A DNA stretch of 64,000 nucleotides from Chengkuizengella sp. SCS-71B. GTDB lineage: Bacteria > Bacillota > Bacilli > Paenibacillales > KCTC-33759. The stretch covers positions 2,650,501 through 2,714,500 of the forward strand of contig NZ_JAZHSH010000001.1 in assembly GCF_040100845.1 (NCBI RefSeq). Reading direction: 5' to 3'. Below the pieces are notes generated by a model. It saw only the letters and a list, made by a program, of their open reading frames with translations, ran no database searches and was not told where the DNA came from. Made by a program: the position numbers and the translations under genes. Position 1 is the stretch's first letter. The number at the start of each line of letters is the position of its first letter. This document shows, piece after piece, positions 43,764-52,482 of this stretch.

Positions 43764-45353
43764 TTATAAATGTTTGTAACCAGGTAACGTTAAGAATTCA
43801 GTAAATTCATTATTTTCAATTAATTTATTAAACAGTTGTACAGCTTCCTTTATAAAACTATTTTCAAATCTTTCAGCACCTCGCTCAGCCTTTATTTTCT
43901 CTAACTCTTCTTCTTGTAATTGCTGAACAAGTTCCAAAGTTAATTTTCTTCCATCATCGAGAATCCCTTTCGGATGTCTTATCCACTGCCATAACTGTGC
44001 TCGTGAAATTTCAGCAGTTGCTGCATCTTCCATCAAATTGTGAATAGGAGCAGCACCATTACCAGACAGCCAAGAATCAATATATTGAATACCAACATTA
44101 ATATTGGTACGTACACCAGTCTCAGTGATGTTTCCTTCTGGAACAGCAAGTAAATCCTTAGCTGTTACTTTAATATCTTCTCTTTTTCTGTGAATCTGAT
44201 TTGCACTCGGCATGATTTTATCAAACATTTCTAATGCAACAGGAACCAGACCAGGATGTGCAACCCATGTTCCATCGTGACCATCTAAAGCTTCTCTTTC
44301 TTTATCTGCGCTAACCTTTTGGAAAGCTTCTTCATTTGCCTTAGGATTATTTTTAATCGGAATTTGAGCAGCCATTCCTCCAATTGCTGGTGCATTTCTT
44401 CGGTGACAGGTCTGAATGACTAATTGTGAATAAGCCCTCATAAATGGCACAGTCATCGTTACTTCAGAACGATCTGGCAAAATCATTTCATCATGATTTC
44501 TGAATTTTTTAATATAGCTAAAAATATAATCCCATCGTCCACAATTTAATCCTGCTGAATGCTCTCTTAATTCATATAAAATCTCATTCATTTCAAAGGA
44601 AGCTAATATCGTTTCGATGAGTACTGTTGCTTTTATCGTCCCTTGCGGAATTTGCAACTCATTTTGAGCAAAAACAAACACCTCATTCCAAAGCCTTGCC
44701 TCAAGGTGATTTTCTAACTTTGGTAAATAATAATAAGGACCGCTTCCAATTTCCATACACTTCTTAGCATTATGATACAAGTACAATCCAAAATCTACTA
44801 AGCTTGCTGATGCTGGTTCTCCATCTACAATGATATGTTTCTCCTCTAAATGCCAGCCTCTAGGACGAACGATTAATACAGCGATCTCTTCATTCAAACT
44901 ATATTTTTTTCCATTCGCGTTTTCAAAAGTAATTGATCTATTCACGGCATCACGAAGATTGATTTGCCCCTCTATACAATTTTCCCATTTGGGGGAGTTA
45001 GCATCTTCAAAATCTGCCATAAAAACCTTTGCTCCAGAATTCAAGGCATTGATTATCATTTTCCGATCAACTGGACCTGTAATTTCTACTCTTCTATCTT
45101 GGAGATCCTTAGGTAAAGAGGCAATTGTCCAATCACCATTACGAATATGTTCTGTCTCCTTAATAAAATCAGGCATTTCTCCTTCATCTATTCTCTGTTG
45201 GCGTAAAATTCTGTTATATAACAATTCTTTTCTTTTACCTCTAAATTGGCGTTCTAAATTTGAAATAAATTGTAAAGCTCCGTCTGTTAATACTTCCTTA
45301 ACTTTTCCATTTACTTCATTAAGAACCTCAATCCCAGATATATCGGTATTCAT
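43764..45353 (-). CDS. aceB: Malate synthase A
   Basis: 529 residues, the normal length of malate synthase A. FMADFEDANSPKWENCIEGQ, RPRGWHLEEKHI, the GCGR-like LNCGRWDYIFSYIKKFRNH and DGTWVAHPGLVPVA are conserved. Condenses glyoxylate with acetyl-CoA to malate, completing the shunt begun by aceA. ATG with GAGGGTGAG. The 300-base region upstream (45354-45653) contains its leader with a TATAAT-like box near 45410 and no other gene. Confidence 0.95.
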   Translation of the reverse strand: MNTDISGIEVLNEVNGKVKEVLTDGALQFISNLERQFRGKRKELLYNRILRQQRIDEGEMPDFIKETEHIRNGDWTIASLPKDLQDRRVEITGPVDRKMIINALNSGAKVFMADFEDANSPKWENCIEGQINLRDAVNRSITFENANGKKYSLNEEIAVLIVRPRGWHLEEKHIIVDGEPASASLVDFGLYLYHNAKKCMEIGSGPYYYLPKLENHLEARLWNEVFVFAQNELQIPQGTIKATVLIETILASFEMNEILYELREHSAGLNCGRWDYIFSYIKKFRNHDEMILPDRSEVTMTVPFMRAYSQLVIQTCHRRNAPAIGGMAAQIPIKNNPKANEEAFQKVSADKEREALDGHDGTWVAHPGLVPVALEMFDKIMPSANQIHRKREDIKVTAKDLLAVPEGNITETGVRTNINVGIQYIDSWLSGNGAAPIHNLMEDAATAEISRAQLWQWIRHPKGILDDGRKLTLELVQQLQEEELEKIKAERGAERFENSFIKEAVQLFNKLIENNEFTEFLTLPGYKHL

Positions 45354-45618
45354 TAGATAAACTCACCCTCTCAATCATTTGTTATAGTACAGTTTATTAA
45401 ATTTAATTGTATTATATAACAGATAACTTAAAAAGAGAACCCCTTTTTTAAAATTTCTAAAAATTTTTAGTTAGGAGGATACTTTAAGTGTCATTAAGGG
45501 CGTTTGTTGAATACTTAAATGGTTTCTAAACTATGTGATCGCAGATGATCTATTTGTAAGAGAAGACAATGAGGGGTAAAAAAGGAATGTTATTAATTAA
45601 AAATAGAAATGTATACTA

Positions 45619-45648
45619 TTCCGCACCAAATTACTAATTGGTACGGAA
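45619..45648. terminator. Stem-loop between aceB leader and hydroxyacid dehydrogenase
   Basis: TTCCG-ACCAA / TTGGT-CGGAA stem with internal one-base bulges. It follows the stop of the minus-strand dehydrogenase directly. The T tract lies on the plus side, so the direction is uncertain. Confidence 0.5.
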
Positions 45649-45653
45649 AATTT

Positions 45654-46634
45654 TTATATTTTCACTTCTTTATTAACATAAGCTTCAGGGTAATTTCCTT
45701 TTAGAACATTTACAATGTTTTGAACCGTTAACTTCATCATTTTGGTTCTAGTTTCAATGGTAGCACTTCCTATATGAGGAACAACCACAACCTGATTAAA
45801 TTTTAGTAAAGGATGTTGATTTGATATTGGTTCTTTTCTAAACACATCTAATCCAGCACCTGCTATTTCTCCATTCTGTAATGCTTGGACCAGATCATCT
45901 TCAACAACAGATAATCCACGTCCCACATTAATAAAAATGGCAGTGTTTTTCATTTTTGAAAAAGCTGCTTCATCAAATTTATCTCTTGTTTCATCTGTTA
46001 AAGGAAGTAAATTGACAATAAAATCTGCCTTTTCCAACAATTCATAAAAAGAACAGTACTTTGCATTTAGAGCTCTCTCTACACTTTCTCTTCTAGTACG
46101 GTTGTGATATATCACTTCCATATCAAACCCAGTTGCTCTTTTCGCTACTTTTTCTCCAATCCGTCCCATACCCACTATTCCAAGAGTTTTATGATGAATA
46201 TCTCTACCAACTAATAACAAGGGATCCCAATCCTTCCAATTGCTACCCTTTACAAATTGATAACCTTCTACAATTCGTCTAGCAGTTGACATCAATAAGG
46301 CAAAAGCTAAGTCTGCAGTTGTATCATTTAAAATATCCGGTGTATTACATACAAAGATTTTCTGTTTAGTAGCTGCTACAATATCAATATTGTCGTATCC
46401 TACAGCCATGTTAGAAATAACTTTTAATTGTGGAGAATTGTCAATGATGGAGTGATCAATGGTATCATCAAGTGTCGTGAATAGTGCTGTAGCTTTAACT
46501 GCCTCTTTTTTTAAAATATCTAACGGCACTTTTCCATTTTCTCCATTCCACATTTTTACGAAAGCTATTTTCTCTAGTGGTTCCACAACTTCATTGGGTA
46601 TTTTTTTAGTGATATATACATAAGGTTGATTCAT
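45654..46634 (-). CDS. D-2-hydroxyacid dehydrogenase, glyoxylate/hydroxypyruvate reductase type
   Basis: 326 residues from the ATG at 46634 (GGGAGATG upstream). Rossmann motif VGMGRIGEKVAKRA, substrate arginine in FINVGRGLSVV, glutamate in VFRKEPISNQHP and catalytic histidine in VVPHIGSATIETR are all present. Reduces glyoxylate or hydroxypyruvate with NAD(P)H. Its position beside aceB-aceA suggests it drains glyoxylate made by the shunt, though it appears to be a separate transcript. Confidence 0.9.
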   Translation of the reverse strand: MNQPYVYITKKIPNEVVEPLEKIAFVKMWNGENGKVPLDILKKEAVKATALFTTLDDTIDHSIIDNSPQLKVISNMAVGYDNIDIVAATKQKIFVCNTPDILNDTTADLAFALLMSTARRIVEGYQFVKGSNWKDWDPLLLVGRDIHHKTLGIVGMGRIGEKVAKRATGFDMEVIYHNRTRRESVERALNAKYCSFYELLEKADFIVNLLPLTDETRDKFDEAAFSKMKNTAIFINVGRGLSVVEDDLVQALQNGEIAGAGLDVFRKEPISNQHPLLKFNQVVVVPHIGSATIETRTKMMKLTVQNIVNVLKGNYPEAYVNKEVKI

Positions 46635-46672
46635 ATATTCATCTCCCAACTTCAAGAAAATATTTAAATATA

Positions 46673-46709
46673 GAAAAAATCCCTACTAGTATTTTCAACT
46701 ATAGGGATC
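46673..46709 (-). terminator. Terminator of the small membrane protein gene
   Basis: ATCCCTA/TAGGGAT stem with a T run on the minus strand just after the stop at 46724. It supports 46724-46873 as a real transcript. Confidence 0.65.
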
Positions 46710-46723
46710 TTATTGTAAAGTTA

Positions 46724-46873
46724 TTATAATTCCTCACCTTTAAATGCATCTAACAAGCAGTTGAAAATAATAATTACGATTGGAATTATCAGAGTCAAAT
46801 ATTTGTCGATTTTTATAAAGATTGAGAAAAAAGATGAGGAAGTTGATGAATCTGATTTTTGGGCAAGCTTCAT
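46724..46873 (-). CDS. 49-residue membrane protein
   Basis: Begins MKLAQKSDSSTSSSFFSIFI and has one membrane helix (YLTLIIPIVIIIFNCLL), then an acidic end. An AAGGAA site lies about 9 nt before the ATG, and a dedicated terminator follows. The overlapping plus-strand frame lacks these. No function recognised. Confidence 0.55.
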   Translation of the reverse strand: MKLAQKSDSSTSSSFFSIFIKIDKYLTLIIPIVIIIFNCLLDAFKGEEL

Positions 46874-47043
46874 TGAGAAAAATTCCTTGTTTGATATAAT
46901 GGAGTTATTCGTAATGATTCGCAACCACTTGATGAAAATTACTTTTACGAAAAAAGTAGTTGAATAAGCTGTTCAAGTGTAGATGAAATTGACGGTGAAT
47001 TCGTAGAAATTACTTACATTTACTTAGCCTAGGAGGAATAAAT

Positions 47044-47688
47044 ATGAAATTTTTTATTGATACTGCAAACATTGAAGAAATTCGGGAAGCTCATTCAGTA
47101 GGAATTTTATCTGGAGTTACAACAAATCCAAGTTTAGTTGCAAAGGAAAACGTTTCTTTTCATGATCGCTTAAAAGAAATAACCTCCATAGTATCTGGTT
47201 CAGTTAGTGCCGAGGTTATTGCAACAACAGCACCAGAAATGATTGAAGAAGGAAAAGAACTTTCAAAAATTGCACCGAATATTACCATTAAAGTTCCTAT
47301 GACAATAGAAGGTCTAAAAGCTGTTAAAGCTTTTTCAGACGAAGGAATCAAGACGAATGTAACACTCATTTTTAATGCAAACCAAGCATTACTCGCTGCA
47401 AGAGCTGGGGCTACATATGTTTCACCTTTCTTAGGGCGTTTAGATGATATCGGACATAATGGATTAGAATTAATTTCAACAATTTCTGAAATATTTAATG
47501 TGCACAATCTTGATACAGAAATTATTGCAGCTTCTATTCGTCACCCACTTCATATTACAGATGCAGCGTTGTATGGTGCTCATATTGCAACTGTTCCTTA
47601 CAAAGTCATCATGCAGCTTTGTAATCACCCTTTGACAGACCAAGGAATTGAAAAGTTTTTAGCAGATTGGAATAATCGAAACGACTAA
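47044..47688 (+). CDS. fsa: Fructose-6-phosphate aldolase / transaldolase-like
   Basis: 214 residues, the short transaldolase (TalC/FSA) class. [16 protein letters not shown] start, [12 protein letters not shown], Schiff-base lysine in [22 protein letters not shown] and [10 protein letters not shown] are conserved. Catalyses reversible aldol cleavage of fructose 6-phosphate or, in other members, transaldolase transfer; the two cannot be told apart here. TAGGAGG before the ATG. Confidence 0.92.
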   Translation: MKFFIDTANIEEIREAHSVGILSGVTTNPSLVAKENVSFHDRLKEITSIVSGSVSAEVIATTAPEMIEEGKELSKIAPNITIKVPMTIEGLKAVKAFSDEGIKTNVTLIFNANQALLAARAGATYVSPFLGRLDDIGHNGLELISTISEIFNVHNLDTEIIAASIRHPLHITDAALYGAHIATVPYKVIMQLCNHPLTDQGIEKFLADWNNRND

Positions 47689-47755
47689 AAAGAATCTTTT
47701 CGGCTTAGTGTGATGAGGACAGCAAAGTTAATTTTTTATACTCTATTGGGAATCT

Positions 47756-47792
47756 ATATAAATCCACTGGCTTAATGTCAGTGGGTTTATAT
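47756..47792. terminator. Stem-loop between converging genes
   Basis: 14-bp stem ATATAAATCCACTG/CAGTGGGTTTATAT with a 9-nt loop (one G-T pair). No long T run, but it sits between fsa and the minus-strand cysteine-rich gene. Confidence 0.55.
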
Positions 47793-47913
47793 CCATTCTC
47801 ATCCCCCTCTCTAATCATAATTCTACCCTTTATACTAATAAAAAAAAGAAACATATTCACGTCAGTTAATCTTTTTTTTATATGAGAAAAGGTACACACA
47901 TCCAGTCAATTTA

Positions 47914-48417
47914 CTAAGATTTTATTTCAATAAAATTGATTTGACAAGTAGATATTGCAGTATTACTAACATCAGCACCAAAAGGATTGGTAACATCAGT
48001 TAATATAACGATACCTTCCCCAGCTTTTGCAACAGTTCCTATTAACCTAGATAGAGGCGAACCTGGTCTAGTTAAATAATTAATTTCAACAGTTTTATTT
48101 AATAAGGTAGCTAATTCATTTGTAGCTGGATCTTCACAACAACTACATTCACCTTTCATATCCTTTCTAACTGGTTTTAATTGTGTTTTCTTACCTAATA
48201 TATTATTTCCAACTGCAGTGACATTACATATGGGAAAACATCTTATAACCCCTCCTACATTTATTGTTGCTAGAAAATTCTCTACAGAATTGATTGTACC
48301 TACTTGTTCAGCTGAAATTGTAAAGACCCTAGTATCGGGTATATTTATCAATTGTTGCATTACGCATTGCATAGGACAAACACAACAATCGCATTTTGAC
48401 TTGTCAAAAACACCCAT
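47914..48417 (-). CDS. CDCC cysteine-rich spore-associated family, copy 1
   Basis: 167 residues from the ATG at 48417 (AAGGAGAG upstream). Family layout: N-terminal MGVFDKSKCDCCVCPMQC, a variable beta-rich middle, a second cysteine cluster KGECSCCEDPATNELA near residue 95, and a C-terminal GEGIVILTDVTNP plus STCQINFI. I do not know an established name. Small cysteine-dense proteins of this kind are usual in spore coat and exosporium crust. It is the only copy on the minus strand. A CATACTATA box lies 40 bases upstream. Confidence 0.75.
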   Translation of the reverse strand: MGVFDKSKCDCCVCPMQCVMQQLINIPDTRVFTISAEQVGTINSVENFLATINVGGVIRCFPICNVTAVGNNILGKKTQLKPVRKDMKGECSCCEDPATNELATLLNKTVEINYLTRPGSPLSRLIGTVAKAGEGIVILTDVTNPFGADVSNTAISTCQINFIEIKS

Positions 48418-48456
48418 CCTAATCACTCTCCTTCTCACATTCATTATTTGTTAAGA

Positions 48457-48465
48457 TATAGTATG
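48457..48465 (-). promoter_or_regulatory. Candidate SigK/SigE -10 box of CDCC copy 1
   Basis: CATACTATA on the minus strand matches CATAnnnTA, 40 bases before the start codon. The GTCCAA motif seen at -35 elsewhere sits next to it instead. Confidence 0.4.
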
Positions 48466-48665
48466 AATTGGACTGCATCCATGATTGTACATATACCTAT
48501 AAGAAATTCACATTTTATCTCTGTCAACTCCATGCAGAAGAGATTGCATTATTATTTCAAAACCTGACAAAAGCACAATTTAATAAAGAGGCACAAACAT
48601 CCAATCAAAACTTCTTTTAAATCTATATAATATCTAATTAAATAAATTTATAAGGGGTAGAGATT

Positions 48666-49130
48666 ATGGGACATTTTGATGAGAGTATTTGTGATTGCTG
48701 CGTCTGCCCGATGCAGTGTGTTTTAGAGCAATTGGTGGGTATAGACAATATAGGTATCGTAACTCCAACATTTGCAGATGATGGAATCATTATTAACCAA
48801 GTAAAAGATTTTATAGCATTCACAAATCGAGGGAATTTCCCAATTTGTCAAATTTCATCAGTTTCTAACGATAACTCAATAATTCCAGTAATTAAACAAT
48901 CTATAAAACAAAGTAAAGGAGTGTGTTCCTGTTGCGAAGACCCTATTACAAATTTAGCAAAGTCAATGATTGGAAAAAACGTTAATATTGAATTGATTTC
49001 TCCTACTGGTGTTTCTTTTTTCGATGAAATTATAGTTGTTGGGGAAGGTATTATTGTAGGCAGATTTCCTTTGAATTTTGATGTAATAGAAATTTTTTCT
49101 TCGTGTGCAGTAACAAGGATTTCTAATTAA
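48666..49130 (+). CDS. CDCC cysteine-rich spore-associated family, copy 2
   Basis: 154 residues, MGHFDESICDCCVCPMQC start, central SKGVCSCCEDPITNLAKSM, then VVGEGIIVGRFPLNF and the final SSCAVTRIS. The first 60 bases and the leader (AAGGGGTAGAGATT) are nearly identical to copy 5 at 52980, while the middle is quite different, so leader and N-terminus have been exchanged or preserved. Probable disulphide-forming spore surface protein. Confidence 0.75.
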   Translation: MGHFDESICDCCVCPMQCVLEQLVGIDNIGIVTPTFADDGIIINQVKDFIAFTNRGNFPICQISSVSNDNSIIPVIKQSIKQSKGVCSCCEDPITNLAKSMIGKNVNIELISPTGVSFFDEIIVVGEGIIVGRFPLNFDVIEIFSSCAVTRISN

Positions 49131-49388
49131 ATTAATAACAACTTGAAAAGTCCTCACCACCAGTTACCTAAGCCAATAGAAGAAAATCACTTCTGTACTT
49201 TATTCTTTGCCCCACTCCACAACCCATTAACAGAACCCCATCACTATACCAACTAAAATTGTAACAATTGAATCTATTATTATTTGTTCTGACTCATTTT
49301 TTTCTCTTTGGCATACATTTTTTTCACTTAATAACACAACCTATTCTATATACACTAACAAATCTTATAAGGAATGGAGTTCGAGAAT

Positions 49389-49685
49389 ATGAAAAGATTA
49401 ACATCTATAACATTGACAGCTTTACTGTTATTTAGTGGAATAATATCAGCTTCTGCTCAAACAATGGATAATGAAACAACAATGAATCCTAATAAAGGTC
49501 CTGAATTAGAACAGAGAAAAGAAGAGCCTAAACAAGAAAAAAACAATTCTTCTTCAGCAATGGATGAATATAAAGAGATATTGTATAAATTAGATGAATT
49601 AAAACAACAAATTCATGAGCTTCACATGCAGGTTAATAGCAATAAGGATGAAATTGTCGACTTATTCTCGAAGGGTGAAGATTAA
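49389..49685 (+). CDS. Small secreted coiled-coil protein
   Basis: 98 residues from the ATG at 49389 (AAGGAATGGAG upstream). Signal peptide TSITLTALLLFSGIISASAQ, a low-complexity Asn/Glu/Lys linker, then a coiled coil (EYKEILYKLDELKQQIHELH). No family recognised. It is the only classically exported protein in the 48-61 kb island. Confidence 0.7.
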   Translation: MKRLTSITLTALLLFSGIISASAQTMDNETTMNPNKGPELEQRKEEPKQEKNNSSSAMDEYKEILYKLDELKQQIHELHMQVNSNKDEIVDLFSKGED

Positions 49686-49814
49686 AGTTAGATCGCGATA
49701 TCTTATGGGCGCAGGATGATACGCAAAAGCACAATTTTTGAATACAGTACACACGTCCAATCAAACAATACTTATTTGAATACATTAATAAAAAATGAAA
49801 AGGACGTGTGTAAT

Positions 49815-49994
49815 ATGGGACATTTCGATAAATCCATCTGTGATTGTTGTACCTGCCCAATGCAATGTGTCTTGGAGCAATTGATAGGGAAAACTATAGC
49901 TACAATATCGTTCCTTAGTATAGGAGTTGATAGTTGGACGTGTGTCCTAGGGCAAGTACACATTTTTCAGTTTAAAACCCCACTACATAAATAG
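49815..49994 (+). pseudogene. CDCC family copy 3, truncated by fusion to the hairpin module
   Basis: The first 28 residues (MGHFDKSICDCCTCPMQC, then VLEQLIGKT) are a normal family N-terminus with its usual leader. After about residue 40 the frame runs into the hairpin-promoter module (from 49934), read in the wrong direction, and stops after 59 residues. The second cysteine cluster and C-terminal domain are lost. Either a dead copy or a short secreted-like fragment retaining the first cluster. Confidence 0.75.
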
Positions 49995-50025
49995 TGAGGT
50001 TTCCGTAGAAGGATCTTATGAGCGG
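49934..50025 (-). repeat. Hairpin-promoter module, copy a (orphan)
   Basis: Contains GTCCTAGGGCAAGTACACAT and the AAACCCCACTA/TAGTGAGGTTT hairpin. No YjcZ gene is attached; it is fused to CDCC copy 3. Confidence 0.7.
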
Positions 50026-50061
50026 ACTACTCTATGTTCAAACTCTTCATAACGATGCAGT

Positions 50062-50316
50062 TTAAACAAATAAAAAAGGAAACACATTATCTTCGATTCC
50101 AAAATTATCTTGAGTATCATCTTTTATATCAGCATCAATTGTATTTGTTGCACTCACAAAATTATTCGTTCTTGGTAAATCTCCTCTATTAAAACAACCA
50201 CTACCAGCATATGCTTTTGTGTATTCTACAGGTGTTATCTGAACTGAATCTCCTGCACGTACTTTACTTCCACCCGAAACATTAATGATTTTGGCAACGC
50301 CTAAAATGGATGGCAT
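50062..50316 (-). CDS. GerPA/GerPF-family spore germination protein
   Basis: 84 residues starting MPSILGVAKIINVSGGSKVR, the standard beginning of GerPA/GerPF proteins. The ATG at 50316 is chosen for that reason and because AAGGAG lies 11 nt upstream. GDSVQITPVEYTKAYAGSGC, then FNRGDLPRTNNFVSATN, also match. GerP proteins are mother-cell made and let germinants pass the coat. Normally part of a six-gene operon; here it stands alone, so it is a dispersed paralogue. Confidence 0.85.
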   Translation of the reverse strand: MPSILGVAKIINVSGGSKVRAGDSVQITPVEYTKAYAGSGCFNRGDLPRTNNFVSATNTIDADIKDDTQDNFGIEDNVFPFLFV

Positions 50317-50468
50317 ATCCTTCATCACTCCTTGTGTTTTTGATAGAGAATCGTAGTTCCCTTATACACCATATGTAGATATTAGACTATGTGAGTGGGC
50401 ATCTACCTATGAAACTTATTATTTTCTTGTTGAAATCGAAACCCTTGTGAGCATCTAACATAACAAAC

Positions 50469-50543
50469 GCAAGTACACATTTTCATAGTTAAAAACCCCA
50501 CTATATAAATAGGTGAGGTTTTCCCTAGAGAGATTATATGAGT
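50469..50543 (-). repeat. Hairpin-promoter module, copy b (orphan)
   Basis: CAAGTACACATTTTCATAG plus the CCCACTA/TAGgTGaGG hairpin and the AGAGAGATTATATGAG flank. No gene attached; the -35/-10 end is missing. Confidence 0.65.
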
Positions 50544-50639
50544 AGATAGTAAGCTGCCAATATATTCTATGTTCAAATGCTTCATTTGGTATAGACACGT
50601 GACTTGATTGTTTAAAATGTGCTTTATCCTACGTCCATT

Positions 50640-50850
50640 AAAAACCATCATTGTCAAAATTCTATCGGTTCCAAACTTGCCATATAACCTTTTTATCTTT
50701 CTATCCCTAGATATTCGCACAAATAGCCAAGGAACTGCAATAGCTCCTTGGTAAAGGGGTAAGTCAATGGGTGTTGTGTTTGCTGCATTCCAAAGTCTCA
50801 AAGCAAATGTATTTACAGTATATATTATGCTATCCAACTATCTTTGATTG
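50640..50850 (+). pseudogene. Decayed copy of the 155-residue paralogue family
   Basis: The plus strand still reads FQSLKANVFTVYI near 50795-50835, which corresponds to SRSLKATVFTV at the end of the genes at 50973 and 56897. Upstream in another frame is a DIRTNS stretch resembling NTYDIRCTS. Stops and frameshifts occur throughout, so only a relic remains. The rest of the gap 50317-50972 holds module copy b and no intact gene. Confidence 0.4.
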
Positions 50851-50972
50851 TGTGAATGCGGATGTCTGAAATAAATAGGCGTTGTTAACTAATCGTTATT
50901 TTTCTTTGTCATCCCATATCAGCGCCCTTCTGTTAACCGTTTAATCATAAATTTAATTTTCAAACTGTAATT

Positions 50973-51434
50973 CTATAATATGAATACAGTTGCTTTAAGG
51001 CTCCGAGACCCAATTAAAACAAATCCTAAGGTCGGTCTAGTTACACTAGTACATCTGATATCATACGTATTTAATCCAGCAATTGGGTTGTCGTCCACTA
51101 GGGGAAAGCTTGGAAAGTTTGTATGTCTTCCTTGAACAACAGATTCATAATCCATTTCATCATTGATCGTTGCAATAACAGTGTCATTACGTAGCAGTTC
51201 ATATGTTACTTCAAAAGTTTGCCCCATCAAAGTAAGTCCCAGTACAGCTATTTGTGCCATTGTATCGATAGAAACTTGTGTTTTCTGTGGTTGTTTCACA
51301 CACACATCGACGGTAGATACAACTGCAGATGGATTAGCTGGTGTTAAATTAATTACATTTGGATCACTTGTATTATATACATCTAGTACTGAAACTGTAT
51401 CCGCAACAACAAAAAAGCCCTTTTTCATCTCCAA
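50973..51434 (-). CDS. Uncharacterised 155-residue spore-island family, copy 1
   Basis: 153 residues from TTG 51434 (GGAGG 7 nt upstream, the position matching the ATG of copy 2). Beta-rich, with KKGFFVVADTVSVLDVYNTS, VDVCVKQPQKTQVSIDTMAQ, VTYELLRNDTVIATINDEMD, YDIRCTS and a hydrophobic end LKATVFIL. No signal peptide. About 60% identical to the gene at 56897. Function unknown; the linked promoter (CATAAGATA) suggests late mother-cell expression. Its layout (small all-beta, no signal) would suit a coat component. Confidence 0.7.
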   Translation of the reverse strand: MEMKKGFFVVADTVSVLDVYNTSDPNVINLTPANPSAVVSTVDVCVKQPQKTQVSIDTMAQIAVLGLTLMGQTFEVTYELLRNDTVIATINDEMDYESVVQGRHTNFPSFPLVDDNPIAGLNTYDIRCTSVTRPTLGFVLIGSRSLKATVFIL

Positions 51435-51472
51435 AAACTTACCTCCCAACTCGTTAAATTATCTGTTCATCA

Positions 51473-51506
51473 TATCTTATGAAAAATCTAATAAAGTTGC
51501 TTGGAC
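51473..51506 (-). promoter_or_regulatory. Candidate SigK promoter of the 155-residue family copy 1
   Basis: Minus strand: GTCCAAGCA, 16 nt, CATAAGATA. The same arrangement occurs at 57402-57435 before copy 2. Confidence 0.55.
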
Positions 51507-51689
51507 TCTTATCTATAGGCTGGAATGTAAAAAAGGCAACCACACAAAATAATTTACCAAATATTTATTTTAAAGTATAATTTAGGGATGTACTGGATTC
51601 TTTATCAACCTATGAATAGGATATAGTTGATAAAGTTTTAAAGTAAATTCAAATCTCTGCCTATTAAAGATTGGCTACCTACTATTACG

Positions 51690-51785
51690 CACTCATATTA
51701 TCTCTCTAAGGAAACCTCACTATTAATGATAGTGGGTTTTTTTCTATCAAAAATGTGTACTTGCCTTAGGAACACCAGTCCAACC
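51690..51785 (+). repeat. Hairpin-promoter module, copy c (plus orientation)
   Basis: ACTCATATTATCTCTCTAAG, hairpin AACCTCACTA/TAGTGGGTT with a T7 run (a good terminator in this orientation), then ATGTGTACTTGCC and CCAGTCCAACC leading into the YjcZ promoter. Confidence 0.75.
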
Positions 51786-51811
51786 AAAGTAGAATTTCCT
51801 AACATAGTATA
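51778..51811 (+). promoter_or_regulatory. Candidate SigK promoter of YjcZ mini-gene 1
   Basis: GTCCAACC, 17 nt, CATAGTATA. Confidence 0.55.
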
Positions 51812-51839
51812 TAGTACATCATATTGTAAAGGGATTAAC

Positions 51840-51929
51840 ATGAGTGGACAAAGTTCTGCTACAGGTGCTATTGTACTATTCATACTCTTAGTTATCATAT
51901 TAATAGGTTCATGGGGTTCAGATATTTGA
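51840..51929 (+). CDS. YjcZ-family sporulation mini-protein 1
   Basis: 29 residues: a polar start MSGQSSATGA, one membrane helix (IVLFILLVIILIGSW) and a short end. Matches the YjcZ family of Bacillales, tiny membrane proteins made during sporulation with unknown role. AAAGGGATTAAC precedes the ATG, the same leader as most copies here. Confidence 0.8.
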   Translation: MSGQSSATGAIVLFILLVIILIGSWGSDI

Positions 51930-52186
51930 CCATGATCCACTAGCCATTATCCAAGTACACTAAAATAAAATATATAATGTAATTGCACTAGAATACTAGC
52001 CTATACAAATTCATTTAACTACAAGACTACTAACTAAGAAACTTATAACAAAAAAGCTTATAATTTTTACCCCTAATATAATCTTGAAATATTCAAATAT
52101 GACAAGATATAGACTTTTTTATGTACGTTTCTATCATAAAGTTTTTTCACAAAAAAATTAGTCCATAAGGAATTGGGTTCTCTGAA

Positions 52187-52195
52187 CATAAAGTA
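52187..52195 (+). promoter_or_regulatory. Candidate SigK -10 box
   Basis: CATAAAGTA, 18 bases before the start codon of the 37-residue ORF; GTCCATA lies about 17 bases further upstream. Confidence 0.4.
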
Positions 52196-52213
52196 TAGCC
52201 GGAGGTGAGATGT

Positions 52214-52327
52214 ATGATTTTAATAGGGGTAATAATCTTTTTTTTACTAAAAGGATTTATAGATTTTGTTAATGAATTATTGATTGAAATCATAACTGAG
52301 TTAGTTTTAATAAAAGAATCCGACTAA
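52214..52327 (+). CDS. 37-residue hydrophobic peptide
   Basis: MILIGVIIFFLLKGFIDFVN, then ELLIEIITELVLIKESD, with a strong GGAGGTGAG site 8 nt before the ATG. One membrane helix followed by an amphipathic helix. Its stop codons are immediately followed by the 23S rRNA fragment, so the native C-terminus may have been longer. No family recognised. Confidence 0.5.
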   Translation: MILIGVIIFFLLKGFIDFVNELLIEIITELVLIKESD

Positions 52328-52337
52328 TAAATAAACA

Positions 52338-52437
52338 GGGACCATCTCCCAAGGCTAAATACTCCCTAGTGACCGATAGTGAACCAGTACCGTGAGGGAA
52401 AGGTGAAAAACACCCCGGAAGGGGAGTGAAAGAGACC
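52338..52437 (+). other. 23S rRNA fragment (domain I)
   Basis: About 100 bases match the conserved 23S rRNA segment containing CTAAATACTCCCTAGTGACC, CGATAGTGAACCAGTACCGT and AAGGGGAGTGAAAGAGA, close to the Bacillus sequence. It is isolated: no flanking rRNA on either side. A truncated CDCC gene follows 46 bases later. Clearly a displaced fragment rather than an rrn operon. Confidence 0.9.
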
Positions 52438-52482
52438 TTACTCAACACCCCAGACGAGTGATTAGCTTCCTGGGGGCTTAGT

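Noticed and set aside
46761-46967. 68-residue plus-strand frame
   Set aside because: Opposite strand of the 49-residue membrane protein, which has a better ribosome-binding site and a matching terminator.
47705-47899. 64-residue minus-strand frame after fsa
   Set aside because: It spans the 14-bp stem-loop and has no ribosome-binding site.
50403-50837. 144-residue minus-strand frame
   Set aside because: It is the antisense of a decayed gene plus module copy b; the start is the reverse complement of a known C-terminus.
52338-52437. A real rRNA operon
   Set aside because: Only about 100 bases of 23S are present, with no 16S, 5S or flanking 23S sequence.
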